64,000 nt of DNA, from assembly GCA_020637805.1 (NCBI GenBank), contig JACKJU010000007.1:1-64000 (forward strand). Direction: 5' to 3'. The position numbers were made by a program, and so were the translations under genes. Of the stretch, positions 42,312 to 51,660 are shown one piece after another; the stretch's first letter is position 1; each line of letters begins with the position of its first letter. This DNA comes from Nitratireductor sp. GTDB lineage: Bacteria; Pseudomonadota; Alphaproteobacteria; Rhizobiales; Rhizobiaceae. A model generated the notes under the pieces. That model was given only the letters and a program-made list of their open reading frames with translations. It did not search any database and was not told the origin of the DNA.

Positions 42312-42905
42312 ATGATTTTCAATATTTTCAAGCGCCGCGATCGGTCGCCGATACCGCAACAACTATATGGCGGGCTTGTGGCGCAGGCACGCAATCCTGT
42401 GTTTTTTACCCGATACGGATTTGCCGATACGGTGACGGGCCGGTTTGACTGTCTGGCATTGCACATGTTCCTCTTTTCGCGGCGCATGAAGCATGAGACA
42501 TCGGCCAACGCCGCAGAACTGGGGCAGGAGGTATTTGACCGTTTTGTCGAAAACCTGGATCAGGCGCTACGCGAACTTGGAATCGGCGATCAAAGCGTTC
42601 CGAAACGAAAGAAAAAGCTGGTCCACACCTTCTATGGCCAGATCGAGGACTTCGACGGGCCGCTCACGGCAGGCGACAGGCCGGCGCTCCAGAAGGCCGT
42701 TGCGGCACGCTTTTTTGCATCGGGCGAGGCAATGGAGACCCCCCCTGCCGCCGAAGCTGGCGCGGGTAATCCGGATATGTACGCTGCACTGACCACGGAG
42801 TATATCCTCATGGCGGCCGCCGAACTGGAAAAGATCCCGGCCGAGGAAATCATGTCAGGCAGGTTGGATTGGCCGAGCCCGGCGCCGGAACTGGCCGGTC
42901 AGTGA
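42312..42905 (+). CDS. ubiquinol-cytochrome c chaperone family protein (CBP3/UPF0174)
   Basis: 197 residues from ATG 42312 (MIFNIFKRRDRSPIPQQLYG). The core reads QARNPVFFTRYGFADTVTGR, FDCLALHMFLFSRRM and VFDRFVENLDQALRELGIGD, then KRKKKLVHTFYGQIEDFD, matching the mitochondrial Cbp3-like family proposed to help assemble the bc1 complex. It is cytosolic or peripheral to the inner membrane. It begins the plus-strand run followed by the YceD gene (20 bp away) and plsX. The N-terminal 28 codons before this ATG have no ribosome binding site and were left out. Confidence 0.88.
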   Translation: MIFNIFKRRDRSPIPQQLYGGLVAQARNPVFFTRYGFADTVTGRFDCLALHMFLFSRRMKHETSANAAELGQEVFDRFVENLDQALRELGIGDQSVPKRKKKLVHTFYGQIEDFDGPLTAGDRPALQKAVAARFFASGEAMETPPAAEAGAGNPDMYAALTTEYILMAAAELEKIPAEEIMSGRLDWPSPAPELAGQ

Positions 42906-42925
42906 CCTTTGGAGTTCGATGCTGA

Positions 42926-43519
42926 ATGGCTGCGAAACGCAATGATCAGGGGCCTGGCCGGAACCAGGAGCTCAACTGGCCCGTCAACGTGGCAGTTCTT
43001 CCGTCTTCGGGCTTTCGCCTGAAACTGGAACCGGATGTTTCGGAACGTGCAAGGCTTGCCGCGATTGCCGGGATCCCGGCAATCGAGCGGATGGTGGCAG
43101 AACTGGTATTCACGCGCTGGCGCAAGAACGGAGTCGAGGTCCGGGGCAGGATCGATGCTGATGTCACACAGGAATGTGTCGTTACGCTGGATCCGGTTGC
43201 GGGCAGGGTGGAGGAGGAAATCGACCGGATTTTCCTTCCCGAAGGCTCGAAATTGGCCAAACCCCGGCTAAGTGATGAGGGAGAACTCCTGCTTGATCCT
43301 GATGGGCGTGATGCTCCGGAGATATTCACCGGAGAAACGCTCGACGCATGGGAAATCGTCATCGAACACTTCCTGTTGGGGCTCGATCCGTTTCCAAGGG
43401 CCGAAGGGGCAGGCGAAATCGATTGGTCAACCGAGACCGAAGAAAGTGCGGAAAATGACCTGGAAAACCCGTTTTCCGTGCTTGCCAGCCTCAAGAAGGG
43501 CGAAAATGACGAGAAATAG
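42926..43519 (+). CDS. YceD family protein (DUF177)
   Basis: 197 residues. WPVNVAVLPSSGFRLKLEPD, the conserved Cys-containing VTQECVVTLDPV and the acidic GLDPFPRAEG are typical of YceD/DUF177, a family normally beside rpmF and plsX and linked to 23S rRNA accumulation in plants and bacteria. Here rpmF is not between it and plsX, which follows after 176 bp without a gene I can see. ATG 42926 follows TTTGGAGTTCG. Confidence 0.92.
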   Translation: MAAKRNDQGPGRNQELNWPVNVAVLPSSGFRLKLEPDVSERARLAAIAGIPAIERMVAELVFTRWRKNGVEVRGRIDADVTQECVVTLDPVAGRVEEEIDRIFLPEGSKLAKPRLSDEGELLLDPDGRDAPEIFTGETLDAWEIVIEHFLLGLDPFPRAEGAGEIDWSTETEESAENDLENPFSVLASLKKGENDEK

Positions 43520-43695
43520 CGCGCTTCCGCTGCGGCAAGTAGCGGTTGATGAACAACGGCAGCGCTTGATCGCCATGCATTGAAAGGCTACATGAAAGGC
43601 CCCGGCGCAAGGCCCGCATTGGCCACGCCGCATTGGATCACGGATCGACCAGAGTGCTTCTTCCCAAACGCAAACCTCCCAGGCGCTATCGCTAA

Positions 43696-44766
43696 ATGGC
43701 CAGCAGAAACAGGATTTCACTAGACGCCATGGGCGGTGATTTCGGGCCTTCGGTCGTCATCGGGGGAGCCGCAGTTGCCCTTGAGCGCCGTCCGGAGCTC
43801 GAGTTCATTCTCTACGGGGACGAGGCTGCGATACGCAAGGAACTCGCGAAATACGCGAAGCTGGCCGCGATCTCGCGCATAGAACATTGCGACGTTCACA
43901 TCTCGATGGAAGACAAGCCCTCCAAGGCGCTTCGCGCCGGGCGCTGGAAGTCCGGCATGTGGCGCGCGATCGAGGCGGTGAAGAGCGGCGATGCGGATGT
44001 TTGCATCTCGGCCGGAAATACCGGCGCGCTCATGGCGATGTCGAAATTCTGCCTGCGCACGATGTCGGGTATCGAACGCCCGGCGATGGCGGCACTGTGG
44101 CCGACCCTTAAAGGGGAAAGCGTGGTGCTTGACGTTGGCGCAAATGTCGGAGCCGAGGCCGGCCAGTTGGTCGATTTCGCCCTGATGGGCGCTGCAATGG
44201 CTCGCGCCCTTTATGATCTTGATCGTCCGACGGTTGGTTTGCTCAACATCGGGGTGGAAGAGGTCAAGGGGCAGGAAGACGTGCGCGAGGCGGGGCAGCT
44301 GCTGCGCGAATCCAGTCTTTCCGGGCTGAATTACCACGGCTTTGTCGAGGGCGATGATCTCGGCCGCGGGACCGTTGATGTGGTGGTGACCGAAGGGTTT
44401 GCCGGGAACATCGCACTCAAGACCGCTGAAGGCACGGCAAAACAGATTGCCCAGTACCTGCGCTCCGCCATGAGCCGCAGCCTTTTCGCCAAGATCGGCT
44501 ACTTCTTCGCCAAGGGCGCATTCGATCAGCTGCGCGAGAAGATGGACCCGAGAAAGGTCAATGGTGCCGTGCTTCTGGGTCTGAATGGCGTGGTAATCAA
44601 GAGCCATGGCGGAACCGACGCAGAAGGGTTTGCCGCAGCCATCGAAATGGGCCATGACATGGTTGCCAACGGCATCATGGAAAAGATAACCGACGATCTG
44701 AAACAGTTCGGCGACAGCCGCGCGCAAGCGGCGAATTCTGCAAGCGAAGAGGACGCCGGAAGCTGA
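43696..44766 (+). CDS. plsX: phosphate acyltransferase PlsX
   Basis: 356 residues. It converts acyl-ACP to acyl-phosphate, the first committed step of the PlsX/PlsY phospholipid route, at the inner membrane surface. It begins ISLDAMGGDFGPSVVIGGAA and carries ISAGNTGALMAMSKF, LDVGANVGAEAGQLVDFA and VNGAVLLGLNGVVIKSHGGT. Start ATG 43696; no strong ribosome binding site. fabH follows 58 bp downstream and supplies acyl chains, the usual pairing. Confidence 0.96.
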   Translation: MASRNRISLDAMGGDFGPSVVIGGAAVALERRPELEFILYGDEAAIRKELAKYAKLAAISRIEHCDVHISMEDKPSKALRAGRWKSGMWRAIEAVKSGDADVCISAGNTGALMAMSKFCLRTMSGIERPAMAALWPTLKGESVVLDVGANVGAEAGQLVDFALMGAAMARALYDLDRPTVGLLNIGVEEVKGQEDVREAGQLLRESSLSGLNYHGFVEGDDLGRGTVDVVVTEGFAGNIALKTAEGTAKQIAQYLRSAMSRSLFAKIGYFFAKGAFDQLREKMDPRKVNGAVLLGLNGVVIKSHGGTDAEGFAAAIEMGHDMVANGIMEKITDDLKQFGDSRAQAANSASEEDAGS

Positions 44767-44824
44767 TCCGGCCAAGAACGAGAAGTCCTTCCGGGACAAT
44801 TCTCCTGGATAGAACGGGGTATAC

Positions 44825-45796
44825 ATGATCAGGTCTGCGATCATCGGATGCGGTTCTTACACGCCCGAAAAGGTGATGAAGAACTCCGACTTTGAAGGTG
44901 TTGTCGAAACCAGCGATGAGTGGATCGTGCAGCGCACGGGTATCCGCGAACGCCACATCGCAGCCGATGGCGAGACCACGGCCGATCTCGGTGAAAAGGC
45001 TGCGCGTGCAGCGCTGGACGATGCGGGCATCACGGTGGATGACCTGGATCTCATCATCTGCGCGACTTCCACGCCCAACAATACCTTTCCGGCGACTGCC
45101 GTCGAGATTCAAAACAGGCTCGGCATGCATCATGGTGCGGCCTTCGACTCCCAGGCCGTATGCTCGGGCTTCGTGTTCGCACTCACGACAGCCGATCAGT
45201 ACATCAAGACGGGGCAGGCCAAACGCGTTCTCGTCATTGGCGCGGAAACCTTCTCGCGCCTGCTCGACTGGTCGGATCGCTCGACATGCGTCCTGTTCGG
45301 TGATGGCGCGGGCGCTGTCGTCGTCGAAGGCGTCGAGGGCGAGGGCAGTTCGGCTGACCGCGGAATCCTGACGTGCCACCTGCGCTCGGACGGTGCACAC
45401 AAGGAAAAGCTCTATGTCGATGGTGGCCCCTCGACAACGGGCACGGTGGGTCATCTGCGCATGCAGGGCCGCGAGGTTTTCCGCCATGCTGTCGGCATGA
45501 TTACCGACGTTATCGAGGCGGCCTATGCGGCAACCGGACTTTCCTCAGCCGATCTGGACTGGTTCGTCCCTCATCAGGCCAACCGCCGCATCATCGATGC
45601 CTCTGCCAGGAAACTCGATATTGCCGACGAAAAGGTGGTCATCACCGTCGACCGGCACGGCAATACCTCTGCGGCCTCCATTCCCCTGGCGTTGTGTGAA
45701 GCAGTGCGCGACGGCAGGATCAAGCGCGGCGATCTTGTCCTGCTTGAAGCAATGGGCGGCGGCTTCACCTGGGGCGCTATACTGTTGCGCTGGTAA
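44825..45796 (+). CDS. fabH: 3-oxoacyl-[acyl-carrier-protein] synthase III
   Basis: 323 residues. It condenses acetyl-CoA with malonyl-ACP to start fatty acid synthesis. The catalytic triad is Cys113 (FDSQAVCSGFVFAL), His in FVPHQANRRIID and Asn in HGNTSAASIPLALC. Start ATG 44825 (MIRSAIIGCGSYTPEK) gives the standard N-terminus. Together with plsX it forms a fatty acid/phospholipid module; a 312-bp gap with a short hairpin separates it from ihfA. Confidence 0.97.
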   Translation: MIRSAIIGCGSYTPEKVMKNSDFEGVVETSDEWIVQRTGIRERHIAADGETTADLGEKAARAALDDAGITVDDLDLIICATSTPNNTFPATAVEIQNRLGMHHGAAFDSQAVCSGFVFALTTADQYIKTGQAKRVLVIGAETFSRLLDWSDRSTCVLFGDGAGAVVVEGVEGEGSSADRGILTCHLRSDGAHKEKLYVDGGPSTTGTVGHLRMQGREVFRHAVGMITDVIEAAYAATGLSSADLDWFVPHQANRRIIDASARKLDIADEKVVITVDRHGNTSAASIPLALCEAVRDGRIKRGDLVLLEAMGGGFTWGAILLRW

Positions 45797-46108
45797 ACGT
45801 GGCGCCGGGTTTCAGGTTGCGATGCAGCATCCAATTTCCTTGCCTGAGGCTTGAAAATATTTGAAAATTTGCCTAAATGCGGGTCCATTCACTGTCTCAC
45901 GGACAACGCCGGAATATTGTTCCGGCTAACAGGCATTGAATGGTGCTCATCTATTGCATGCAAGGGTTGTGGCGTGCATGATATGATGGCTTGAAATCGA
46001 TGTTGGCACCCGATCGGGCATGGCCGGACCGGATATTGGCGTTGATATATAACTGTGCGGGTCCAACCGCATGGAACTGGGGTCAACAGGAAGTGGCAGG
46101 ATATCCCA
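45797..46108. other. intergenic region upstream of ihfA
   Basis: No gene is seen in these 312 bp. A 7-bp inverted repeat, GCCGGAA/TTCCGGC at 45908-45926, encloses TATTG, and CATTCA/TGAATG arms lie outside it. The hairpin has no T-run and is more likely a dyad or mRNA structure than a terminator. The ihfA promoter is expected in the right half. Confidence 0.5.
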
Positions 46109-46426
46109 ATGGGGGGAAATACCATTACACGCGTCGACCTGGCTGAGGCTGTGTATCAGCGAGTAGGCTTGTCGCGCACGGAATCCGCAGATCTGGTTGA
46201 AATGGTCCTCGATCTTATCGGCGAACGGATTGTTGCAGGAGAATCGGTGAAGATCTCCTCTTTCGGATCGTTTCTGGTTCGAGACAAGAATGAGCGGATA
46301 GGGCGAAATCCCAAGACCGGCGAGGAAGTGCCGATTACGCCGCGCCGGGTAATGGTGTTCAAGCCGTCCAACGTCCTCAAGGACGCAGTGCTCGAGGGTA
46401 ACCGCAAGCTCAACGCCAAGAAGTAG
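46109..46426 (+). CDS. ihfA: integration host factor subunit alpha
   Basis: 105 residues from ATG 46109 (MGGNTITRVDLAEAVYQRVG). The DNA-bending arm reads RIGRNPKTGEEVPITPRRV, with the helical base ADLVEMVLDLIGERI and the end FKPSNVLKDAVLEG typical of IhfA rather than HU. It forms a heterodimer with IhfB and bends DNA in recombination, replication and promoter control. It is followed by a MerR-family gene and tRNA-Pro, the normal arrangement in this group. Confidence 0.94.
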   Translation: MGGNTITRVDLAEAVYQRVGLSRTESADLVEMVLDLIGERIVAGESVKISSFGSFLVRDKNERIGRNPKTGEEVPITPRRVMVFKPSNVLKDAVLEGNRKLNAKK

Positions 46427-46660
46427 GGCTGACGAGTCTGCCCCACGCTTTGACTTGACTTCCACCGCCGCCAGAGCGGTGCGGTTTGCTGACTGCAATC
46501 TTGGCATTTTTCACGCTCCCGTCTGCTGAATGCCTGCGCGGCCCGGGTTGATCCGGTTCGGGGCCGCTTGCCTTGGCAGGCCGTTGCGGGCATCCTCTTG
46601 CGGCAGATTCGCATGCCTGCCTTCTTGCAGGTTACTGGCGTTACAAGGGGAGTTGTTGCC

Positions 46661-47221
46661 GTGGAAAAGGGACCCGAGGCTTTCAGAACCATTTCGGAAG
46701 CTGCCGACGATCTCGATCTGCCGCAGCACGTTCTGCGTTTCTGGGAAACCCGGTTCGGCCAGATCAAGCCGATGAAGCGCGGCGGAGGTCGGCGCTACTA
46801 CCGCCCCGAAGACATCGATCTCCTGCGCGGCATCAGGCACCTTCTCTACGAGGAGGGCTATACCATCCGTGGCGTCCAGCGCATTCTCAAGGAACAGGGA
46901 AACCGGTTCGTGATCGGAATCGGTACGGGAGAGGTTTCGGTCGTCGAGGCAGGTGCGGTCGTGGCAGTTGCCGAACCCGAGCCGGAGGCAGAGGAAATCC
47001 CGGCACAGGGGTCAGGCCGCAGGGCGGTTCCCGTCGAGGAATTCACCAGCGCGGGCAAGTCCGGCAATGGTATCCTTGGAAGATTGCGCGGAAAGTCAGG
47101 TCAGGCCGAAGAAGACGATTACGGCAAGGCTCTCAGCGCCGAAGACAGGCGCAACCTGCAGGCAACGCTTTACGAACTTCTGGAATGCAAACGCCTGCTT
47201 GACCAGGTTCGCTCCAACTGA
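46661..47221 (+). CDS. MerR family transcriptional regulator
   Basis: 186 residues. GTG 46661 (VEKGPEAFRTISEAADD) is preferred because AAGGGGAG lies 8 bp before it. The winged HTH ISEAADDLDLPQHVLRFWET and GGGRRYYRPEDIDLLRGI, then YEEGYTIRGVQRILKEQG are clear. A low-complexity Ala/Val/Glu stretch follows (AVAEPEPEAEEIPAQ), then a C-terminal part ending LLECKRLLDQVRSN. The effector is unknown. It is conserved next to ihfA in rhizobia, which suggests a housekeeping rather than metal-response role. Confidence 0.9.
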   Translation: MEKGPEAFRTISEAADDLDLPQHVLRFWETRFGQIKPMKRGGGRRYYRPEDIDLLRGIRHLLYEEGYTIRGVQRILKEQGNRFVIGIGTGEVSVVEAGAVVAVAEPEPEAEEIPAQGSGRRAVPVEEFTSAGKSGNGILGRLRGKSGQAEEDDYGKALSAEDRRNLQATLYELLECKRLLDQVRSN

Positions 47222-47315
47222 ATCGGGCTGTATCGGGAAATCTTTTCAGGACCAAGAATTCAGGTTGAATTGGCGGCGCGGTTTTCATATTGTCCGCGCG
47301 CGGTCAAGACCGTGT

Positions 47316-47392
47316 CGGAGCGTAGCGCAGCCTGGTAGCGCACCTGCATGGGGTGCAGGGGGTCGGAGGTTCGAATCCTCTCGCTCCGACCA
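47316..47392 (+). tRNA. tRNA-Pro (anticodon GGG)
   Basis: A 77-nt cloverleaf: acceptor CGGAGCG/CGCTCCG, D-arm GCGC with CCTGGTA loop, anticodon stem CCTGC/GCAGG with 7-nt loop ATGGGGT (anticodon GGG), T-arm GGAGG TTCGAAT CCTCT, discriminator A and encoded CCA. It is intact. tRNA genes are integration sites for islands, but the DNA next to it shows no integrase or att-like duplication. Confidence 0.96.
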
Positions 47393-47407
47393 TGATTTCC
47401 CCAATAT

Positions 47408-48751
47408 TTACTCGAATTTCATCGCAAGGGATGGAACTGGCCTGCCAGTTGCAGCTTTGCTTTGCCTCGCGCCGTTTTTCCCAGCCGGTCGAGCGGCAGC
47501 AGGGCTGCGATACTCGCTACCGTGCCGTGCCTCGAGCGCCATGCAGCCCCAGATAATTCCGATCATCAGGTAGAAATGGCGCCAATGATCGATGTCGATC
47601 ACCATCCCTATGAGATTGTGGCCGAGGAATATCACCCACGCGATTTGCAGATAGGGTTGCCACGGACGTGGCCGGAAAAGCAGTTTGAAGCTTCCAGCCA
47701 GTGTCCACGTGACGATGATCATCCAGGCGAGGAAACCCAGCCACCCGTAGTCCATCAGGGCCTTGAGGAGCATGTTGTGCGTGTCCTCGGCAAAGATGTA
47801 GCCGAATTCGAGCGGACCAACGCCCAGCGGCTTGGAGAACGCCAGTTCGAATCCCTCGATATGCCGCGCGAAACGGCCCTGACGCCCGCCATCATAGTCC
47901 TGAACTACCTGCGCACGTTCCGCAAACAGCTTGCTTACCTGGTCAAACTGCAGGGCAACCACGATCAATAGGGCGACAGCCATCACCCCGCCGGCCGCAA
48001 ACAGTATGTACTTGGTGCGTTTGCTGGCGGATCGTTCGTTCACCAGAAGTAGGAAATAGAACATCGCAATCGAGAGAACGGCAAGGCCCCAGCCTGCGCG
48101 GGAGAAGGCCAGGAAAAGCCCGAGCAGCAGGATCATCAGGGCGCCGGCCCTCAACGGAAGCAGGCTGGGCGAACGGTTCAGGATACCGTAGACCAGATAG
48201 AGTATCGGTGCCGCCAAGAAGGGCGAATAGACGTTCGGATCCTGGAAAGCGCCCATTGCGCGCTGGTAGCGCGTGAAAATCTCAAATCCGGGAATGGCAT
48301 CAAAGTAGCCGATGATGCCGAGCATCGAGGTCACCAGAGCGGAAACGACATAGACGCGGAATATCAGCCTGAGCCTTCCCATGTCTTCCAGGATCACCGT
48401 CGCGAAGAAGACCGAGGTCAGCGCTAGGAAATAGGAAACCGCGACGTACATGAAGCCGCGTTTCAGATCGTCGATCATGAACGTCGAGAGCACGCCGCCG
48501 AAGTTGAACAGCGTGAACAGCACGAGAAGCGGCGCGATCTCGCGCGAGAGCCGCATGCCGCCGATGAGCCATATCGCGAACAGTCCTGCCAGGAACAATT
48601 CGTAGGGCGCCGGCTCGACAATGACGAACCCGCCAAGAAACACGGCAAGCCCGATCATCATGCCGGCGAGCAGCCGAACGGTTGCAAAGCCTGGTGCAGC
48701 AGGGCGTGCGGAAAGCGCGGCGTCGCCGCTATGAGCGGCCAGTGCGGTCAA
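47408..48751 (-). CDS. O-antigen ligase/polymerase-like membrane protein
   Basis: 447 residues with about ten hydrophobic segments and a long periplasmic loop near residues 275-320 (KLFAERAQVVQDYDGGRQGR then FARHIEGFELAFSKPLGVGP), as in the Wzy/RfaL superfamily (O-Ag_ligase). Its role is probably to polymerise or ligate the EPS repeat in the periplasm. TTG 48751 overlaps the stop of the glycosyltransferase gene (TTGA), which indicates coupling. It is the last gene of the minus-strand EPS unit and ends 16 bp from tRNA-Pro. Confidence 0.88.
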   Translation of the reverse strand: MTALAAHSGDAALSARPAAPGFATVRLLAGMMIGLAVFLGGFVIVEPAPYELFLAGLFAIWLIGGMRLSREIAPLLVLFTLFNFGGVLSTFMIDDLKRGFMYVAVSYFLALTSVFFATVILEDMGRLRLIFRVYVVSALVTSMLGIIGYFDAIPGFEIFTRYQRAMGAFQDPNVYSPFLAAPILYLVYGILNRSPSLLPLRAGALMILLLGLFLAFSRAGWGLAVLSIAMFYFLLLVNERSASKRTKYILFAAGGVMAVALLIVVALQFDQVSKLFAERAQVVQDYDGGRQGRFARHIEGFELAFSKPLGVGPLEFGYIFAEDTHNMLLKALMDYGWLGFLAWMIIVTWTLAGSFKLLFRPRPWQPYLQIAWVIFLGHNLIGMVIDIDHWRHFYLMIGIIWGCMALEARHGSEYRSPAAARPAGKNGARQSKAATGRPVPSLAMKFE

Positions 48752-50298
48752 TATGCATTTTCCGTCTTGAGCAGGCTGATGGGCGTCATCAGCATGATCT
48801 GGATATCGAACAGCAGGGACCAGTTCTCGATGTAGTAGAGATCGTGATTGACGCGCTGACGGATCTTTTCCTCGTCATCCACTTCGCCGCGCCAGCCGTT
48901 CACCTGCGCCCAGCCCGTAACTCCGGGGCGGACACGGTGGCGTGCGAAATAGCCGTCCACGACCTCGTCCCACAGCCTGTTGGCCGTATGTGCGTGAACC
49001 GCATGCGGCCGGGGGCCGACCAGAGACAGGTCGCCCTTCAGTACGTTGAACAATTGCGGCAGTTCATCAATCGAAGACTTGCGGATGAACCGGCCAACGC
49101 GTGTAACCCGCGGATCGCCCTTCGTGACCACCTTCTTGGCATCCGGGTCGGACATCTCGTGGTACATCGACCGGAACTTCAGGACATCGATGACCTCGTT
49201 GTTGAAGCCGAAGCGCTTCTGGCGGAACAGGATTGGTCCCCGGCTGTCCAGCCGAATTGCGAGCGCGGTGGCAAGCATGACCGGACTGAGCAGAACGATG
49301 AGTGCCGACGCCGCGACAAGGTCGAAGGCGCGCTTGGTTACGGCATCCCAGTCGGCAATCGGCCGCTCGAAGACGTCGAGGAAGGGAATGGTTCCCTCGT
49401 AGCTATAGGAGCGCGGCCGGAACCGGAGCTTGTTGGTGTGCGCGGAAAGGCGGATGTCCACCGGCAGCACCCAAAGCCGCTTGAGCATTTGCAGGACCCT
49501 GGCCTCGGCGGATAGCGGCAGTGTCACAATCAGCATGTCGATTCGCGCCATGCGGCCAAATGCTACGAGTTCGGCAATGGTGCCAAGCTTCGGATAGCCC
49601 GAAACCACCGGAGGAGAACGGTCGTCCGTGCGGTCGTCGAAAATTCCGCAGATGCGGATGTCCGAATGCGGCTGGCTTTCAAGCTGGCGTATGAGTAGCG
49701 CGGCCGGTTCACCGCCGCCGACGATCACAGCGCGCCGCTCCAGCCTGCCACTCGACATGAGCCGGAAGACATAGGCTGACAGCATCATGCGGAAGCCGAC
49801 GATACCGGCAAGGCTGGCGCCGGCCCAGGCAACGAACCAGATGCGCGAGAACTCGAAGCTGATCTTCAGGAAGAACCCGGCAATCAGCAGGATGATCACG
49901 GCAACCGTGAGCGCTGCGGCCGGTTTGGATATCTGCCGCAACCGGTTCTTGAATGTCTCAAGCTGGTACCCGTCTATCGCCTGGGTGGCGATGACGGTGA
50001 GCGCCGCGCCGGTGGCGGAAACGGCCGCATAGGCTGCCCAGGAAGCGCCATCGCCCTGATTGGTCACGTAGAAATGGTAGACCGCCAACCCGCATAGCGT
50101 GATGATCATGAATTCGGCAAGGCGCGCGAAACCCGCGATAAGGCCGGGCGACACGACGTCGGAAGAAAACTGCTCTGCAACCTCTCGGGCGAGCGCGTTC
50201 AACTGACCGCGGCGAAGTTTGTCCTCCTCACCGGATGGCGGGCTGTCCAGCACGACCCGTCTGAAATCGGGTTTGTCCCTGATCTCATCAACTGCCAT
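48748..50298 (-). CDS. undecaprenyl-phosphate sugar phosphotransferase (WcaJ/ExoY-type)
   Basis: 516 residues from ATG 50298 (MAVDEIRDKPDFRR), with GAGGAAACCAAA upstream. Four hydrophobic segments lie at ~80-190, then a CoA_binding_3-type domain (RRAVIVGGGEPAALLIRQLE), and the C-terminal sugar transferase domain (from FDLVAASALIVLLSPVML). Its motifs are LFRQKRFGFNNEVIDVLKFR, KSSIDELPQLFNVLKGDLSL and VGPRPHA. It transfers a hexose-1-phosphate (probably glucose or galactose) to undecaprenyl phosphate, priming EPS assembly at the inner membrane. Confidence 0.94.
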   Translation of the reverse strand: MAVDEIRDKPDFRRVVLDSPPSGEEDKLRRGQLNALAREVAEQFSSDVVSPGLIAGFARLAEFMIITLCGLAVYHFYVTNQGDGASWAAYAAVSATGAALTVIATQAIDGYQLETFKNRLRQISKPAAALTVAVIILLIAGFFLKISFEFSRIWFVAWAGASLAGIVGFRMMLSAYVFRLMSSGRLERRAVIVGGGEPAALLIRQLESQPHSDIRICGIFDDRTDDRSPPVVSGYPKLGTIAELVAFGRMARIDMLIVTLPLSAEARVLQMLKRLWVLPVDIRLSAHTNKLRFRPRSYSYEGTIPFLDVFERPIADWDAVTKRAFDLVAASALIVLLSPVMLATALAIRLDSRGPILFRQKRFGFNNEVIDVLKFRSMYHEMSDPDAKKVVTKGDPRVTRVGRFIRKSSIDELPQLFNVLKGDLSLVGPRPHAVHAHTANRLWDEVVDGYFARHRVRPGVTGWAQVNGWRGEVDDEEKIRQRVNHDLYYIENWSLLFDIQIMLMTPISLLKTENAY

Positions 50299-50491
50299 TT
50301 TGGTTTCCTCGATACCTTGTCGGATGCGCCGGAACGGAGTCCGGATCAATGAGGCTCGAAGATAGGGAGCAATGACTAACAAACGGCAAGAAACGGTGCC
50401 GAAACGAAGCACAGTACGGCCTAGAATGCACCCTTGGTAAATGCCCGGTTAAATGACATGGCCGGATTGGCACACGGCATGTGCCGCTCGT

Positions 50492-51634
50492 TTACTTCAC
50501 GGAATTGTCCAGCGTGGCGCGATAGGCTTCCATGATGTCGTCGGCCATGCGCTCTACGCTGAACCGGTTCTGGACCATTTCGCGCCGTCTCGTAGCCGTT
50601 TGTTCAAGGTCAGCGTCCCTGAGAGCCGACTTCATGGCCTCGGCAAGTGCGCTGGCGCTGCCAGGCTCGACCAGGGCCTCGGCTTCGCCGGCAAAGATTT
50701 CCGGTATTCCGCCAACGCGGGTGCAGATCACCGGCCTGTTGGCGGCAATGGCCTCGAGCACGATGTAGGGCATCGATTCAGCCCGGCTCGGGACAACCAC
50801 GATCCGCGCCAGCGCGAATGCCTTTCTCGCCGGCATCGCATCGTGAATGGTAACCTGACTGGTCAGGTTCAGTTCATCGATCATGGCGGCATATCTCGGT
50901 TTGTCCGGGCCGTCGCCAACCAGATGTGCGCTGACCTGGATGCCTTCGCTGGCCAGAATTGCCAGCGCCTCAATGAAAAGATCCGTCCCCTTGAGGTCGC
51001 GCATCATGCCGATATAGAGAAAATCTGCCGCGTCCGGGGCGGGGGAAACGGGTTCGAATTCGCCTAGCCGCAGGCCGTTATAGACCTGCGTTACAGGGCA
51101 GCGGGGAATGCCGACCTTTTCGCTGTATCCGTCCATTTCATAGCGGCTGACAAAGATCAGCCGGTCCGTCATGCGTTCCAGGGCGCGTTCAAGGCCAAAG
51201 TACAGCCGCCCGGAAAGAGCCGAGCCATCGTAATGAACGCTGCCGCCATGCGGACAATAGAGACGGGCAACGCGCGTACCTGATACCCGTAACAGTGAGC
51301 CGATTATCCGCGCATAGGCGCCACCCTTGGCGCCGTGTGCGTGGATGATGTCCGGCTTCAATTCCTTGAGTGCGCCGTAAGTTCTCCAGATTGCAGAAAG
51401 GTCGGAGGGCGCGATGGCGCGGCGCATAGGAAAGCGGATGAGGCCGAGCGCCAGTTGCGGCCGGATTTCATCGAACAGTCTTTCCTCATATGCGCCACCG
51501 GTGGATGAGTCGCAGACGATGCCGAGTTCGTGGCAGTCTGATGAATGGGCTTCGATGAGATCGCGAACGTGGCGGAAAATCCCGCCAACGGGCGAGCGAA
51601 AACAGTGAACGATCCGCAGTTTTCCATTTTCCAT
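50492..51634 (-). CDS. family 4 glycosyltransferase
   Basis: 380 residues. A GT-B fold is shown by GGIFRHVRDLIEAHS (N-terminal), HAHGAKGGAYARIIGSLL and the C-terminal EX7E-like PSRAESMPYIVLEAIAA with VGGIPEIFAGEAEALVEPG. It should add a sugar to the lipid-linked EPS intermediate in the cytosol; donor and linkage unknown. It is the only glycosyltransferase besides the priming enzyme in the locus. The 193-bp gap to the priming gene holds nothing I can support. ATG 51634. Confidence 0.92.
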   Translation of the reverse strand: MENGKLRIVHCFRSPVGGIFRHVRDLIEAHSSDCHELGIVCDSSTGGAYEERLFDEIRPQLALGLIRFPMRRAIAPSDLSAIWRTYGALKELKPDIIHAHGAKGGAYARIIGSLLRVSGTRVARLYCPHGGSVHYDGSALSGRLYFGLERALERMTDRLIFVSRYEMDGYSEKVGIPRCPVTQVYNGLRLGEFEPVSPAPDAADFLYIGMMRDLKGTDLFIEALAILASEGIQVSAHLVGDGPDKPRYAAMIDELNLTSQVTIHDAMPARKAFALARIVVVPSRAESMPYIVLEAIAANRPVICTRVGGIPEIFAGEAEALVEPGSASALAEAMKSALRDADLEQTATRRREMVQNRFSVERMADDIMEAYRATLDNSVK

Positions 51635-51660
51635 GGGGCTCTCGCTTCACGGCGCATCGA

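Noticed and set aside
47300..47407. tRNA-Pro as an island attachment site next to the EPS locus
   Set aside because: No integrase, no direct duplication of the tRNA 3' end in the EPS region, and the upstream gene order is normal for the group.
50436..50452. CtrA-like half site before the priming glycosyltransferase (TAAA-N7-TTAA)
   Set aside because: One mismatch in the first half makes it no better than chance, unlike the exact site upstream of ldtP.
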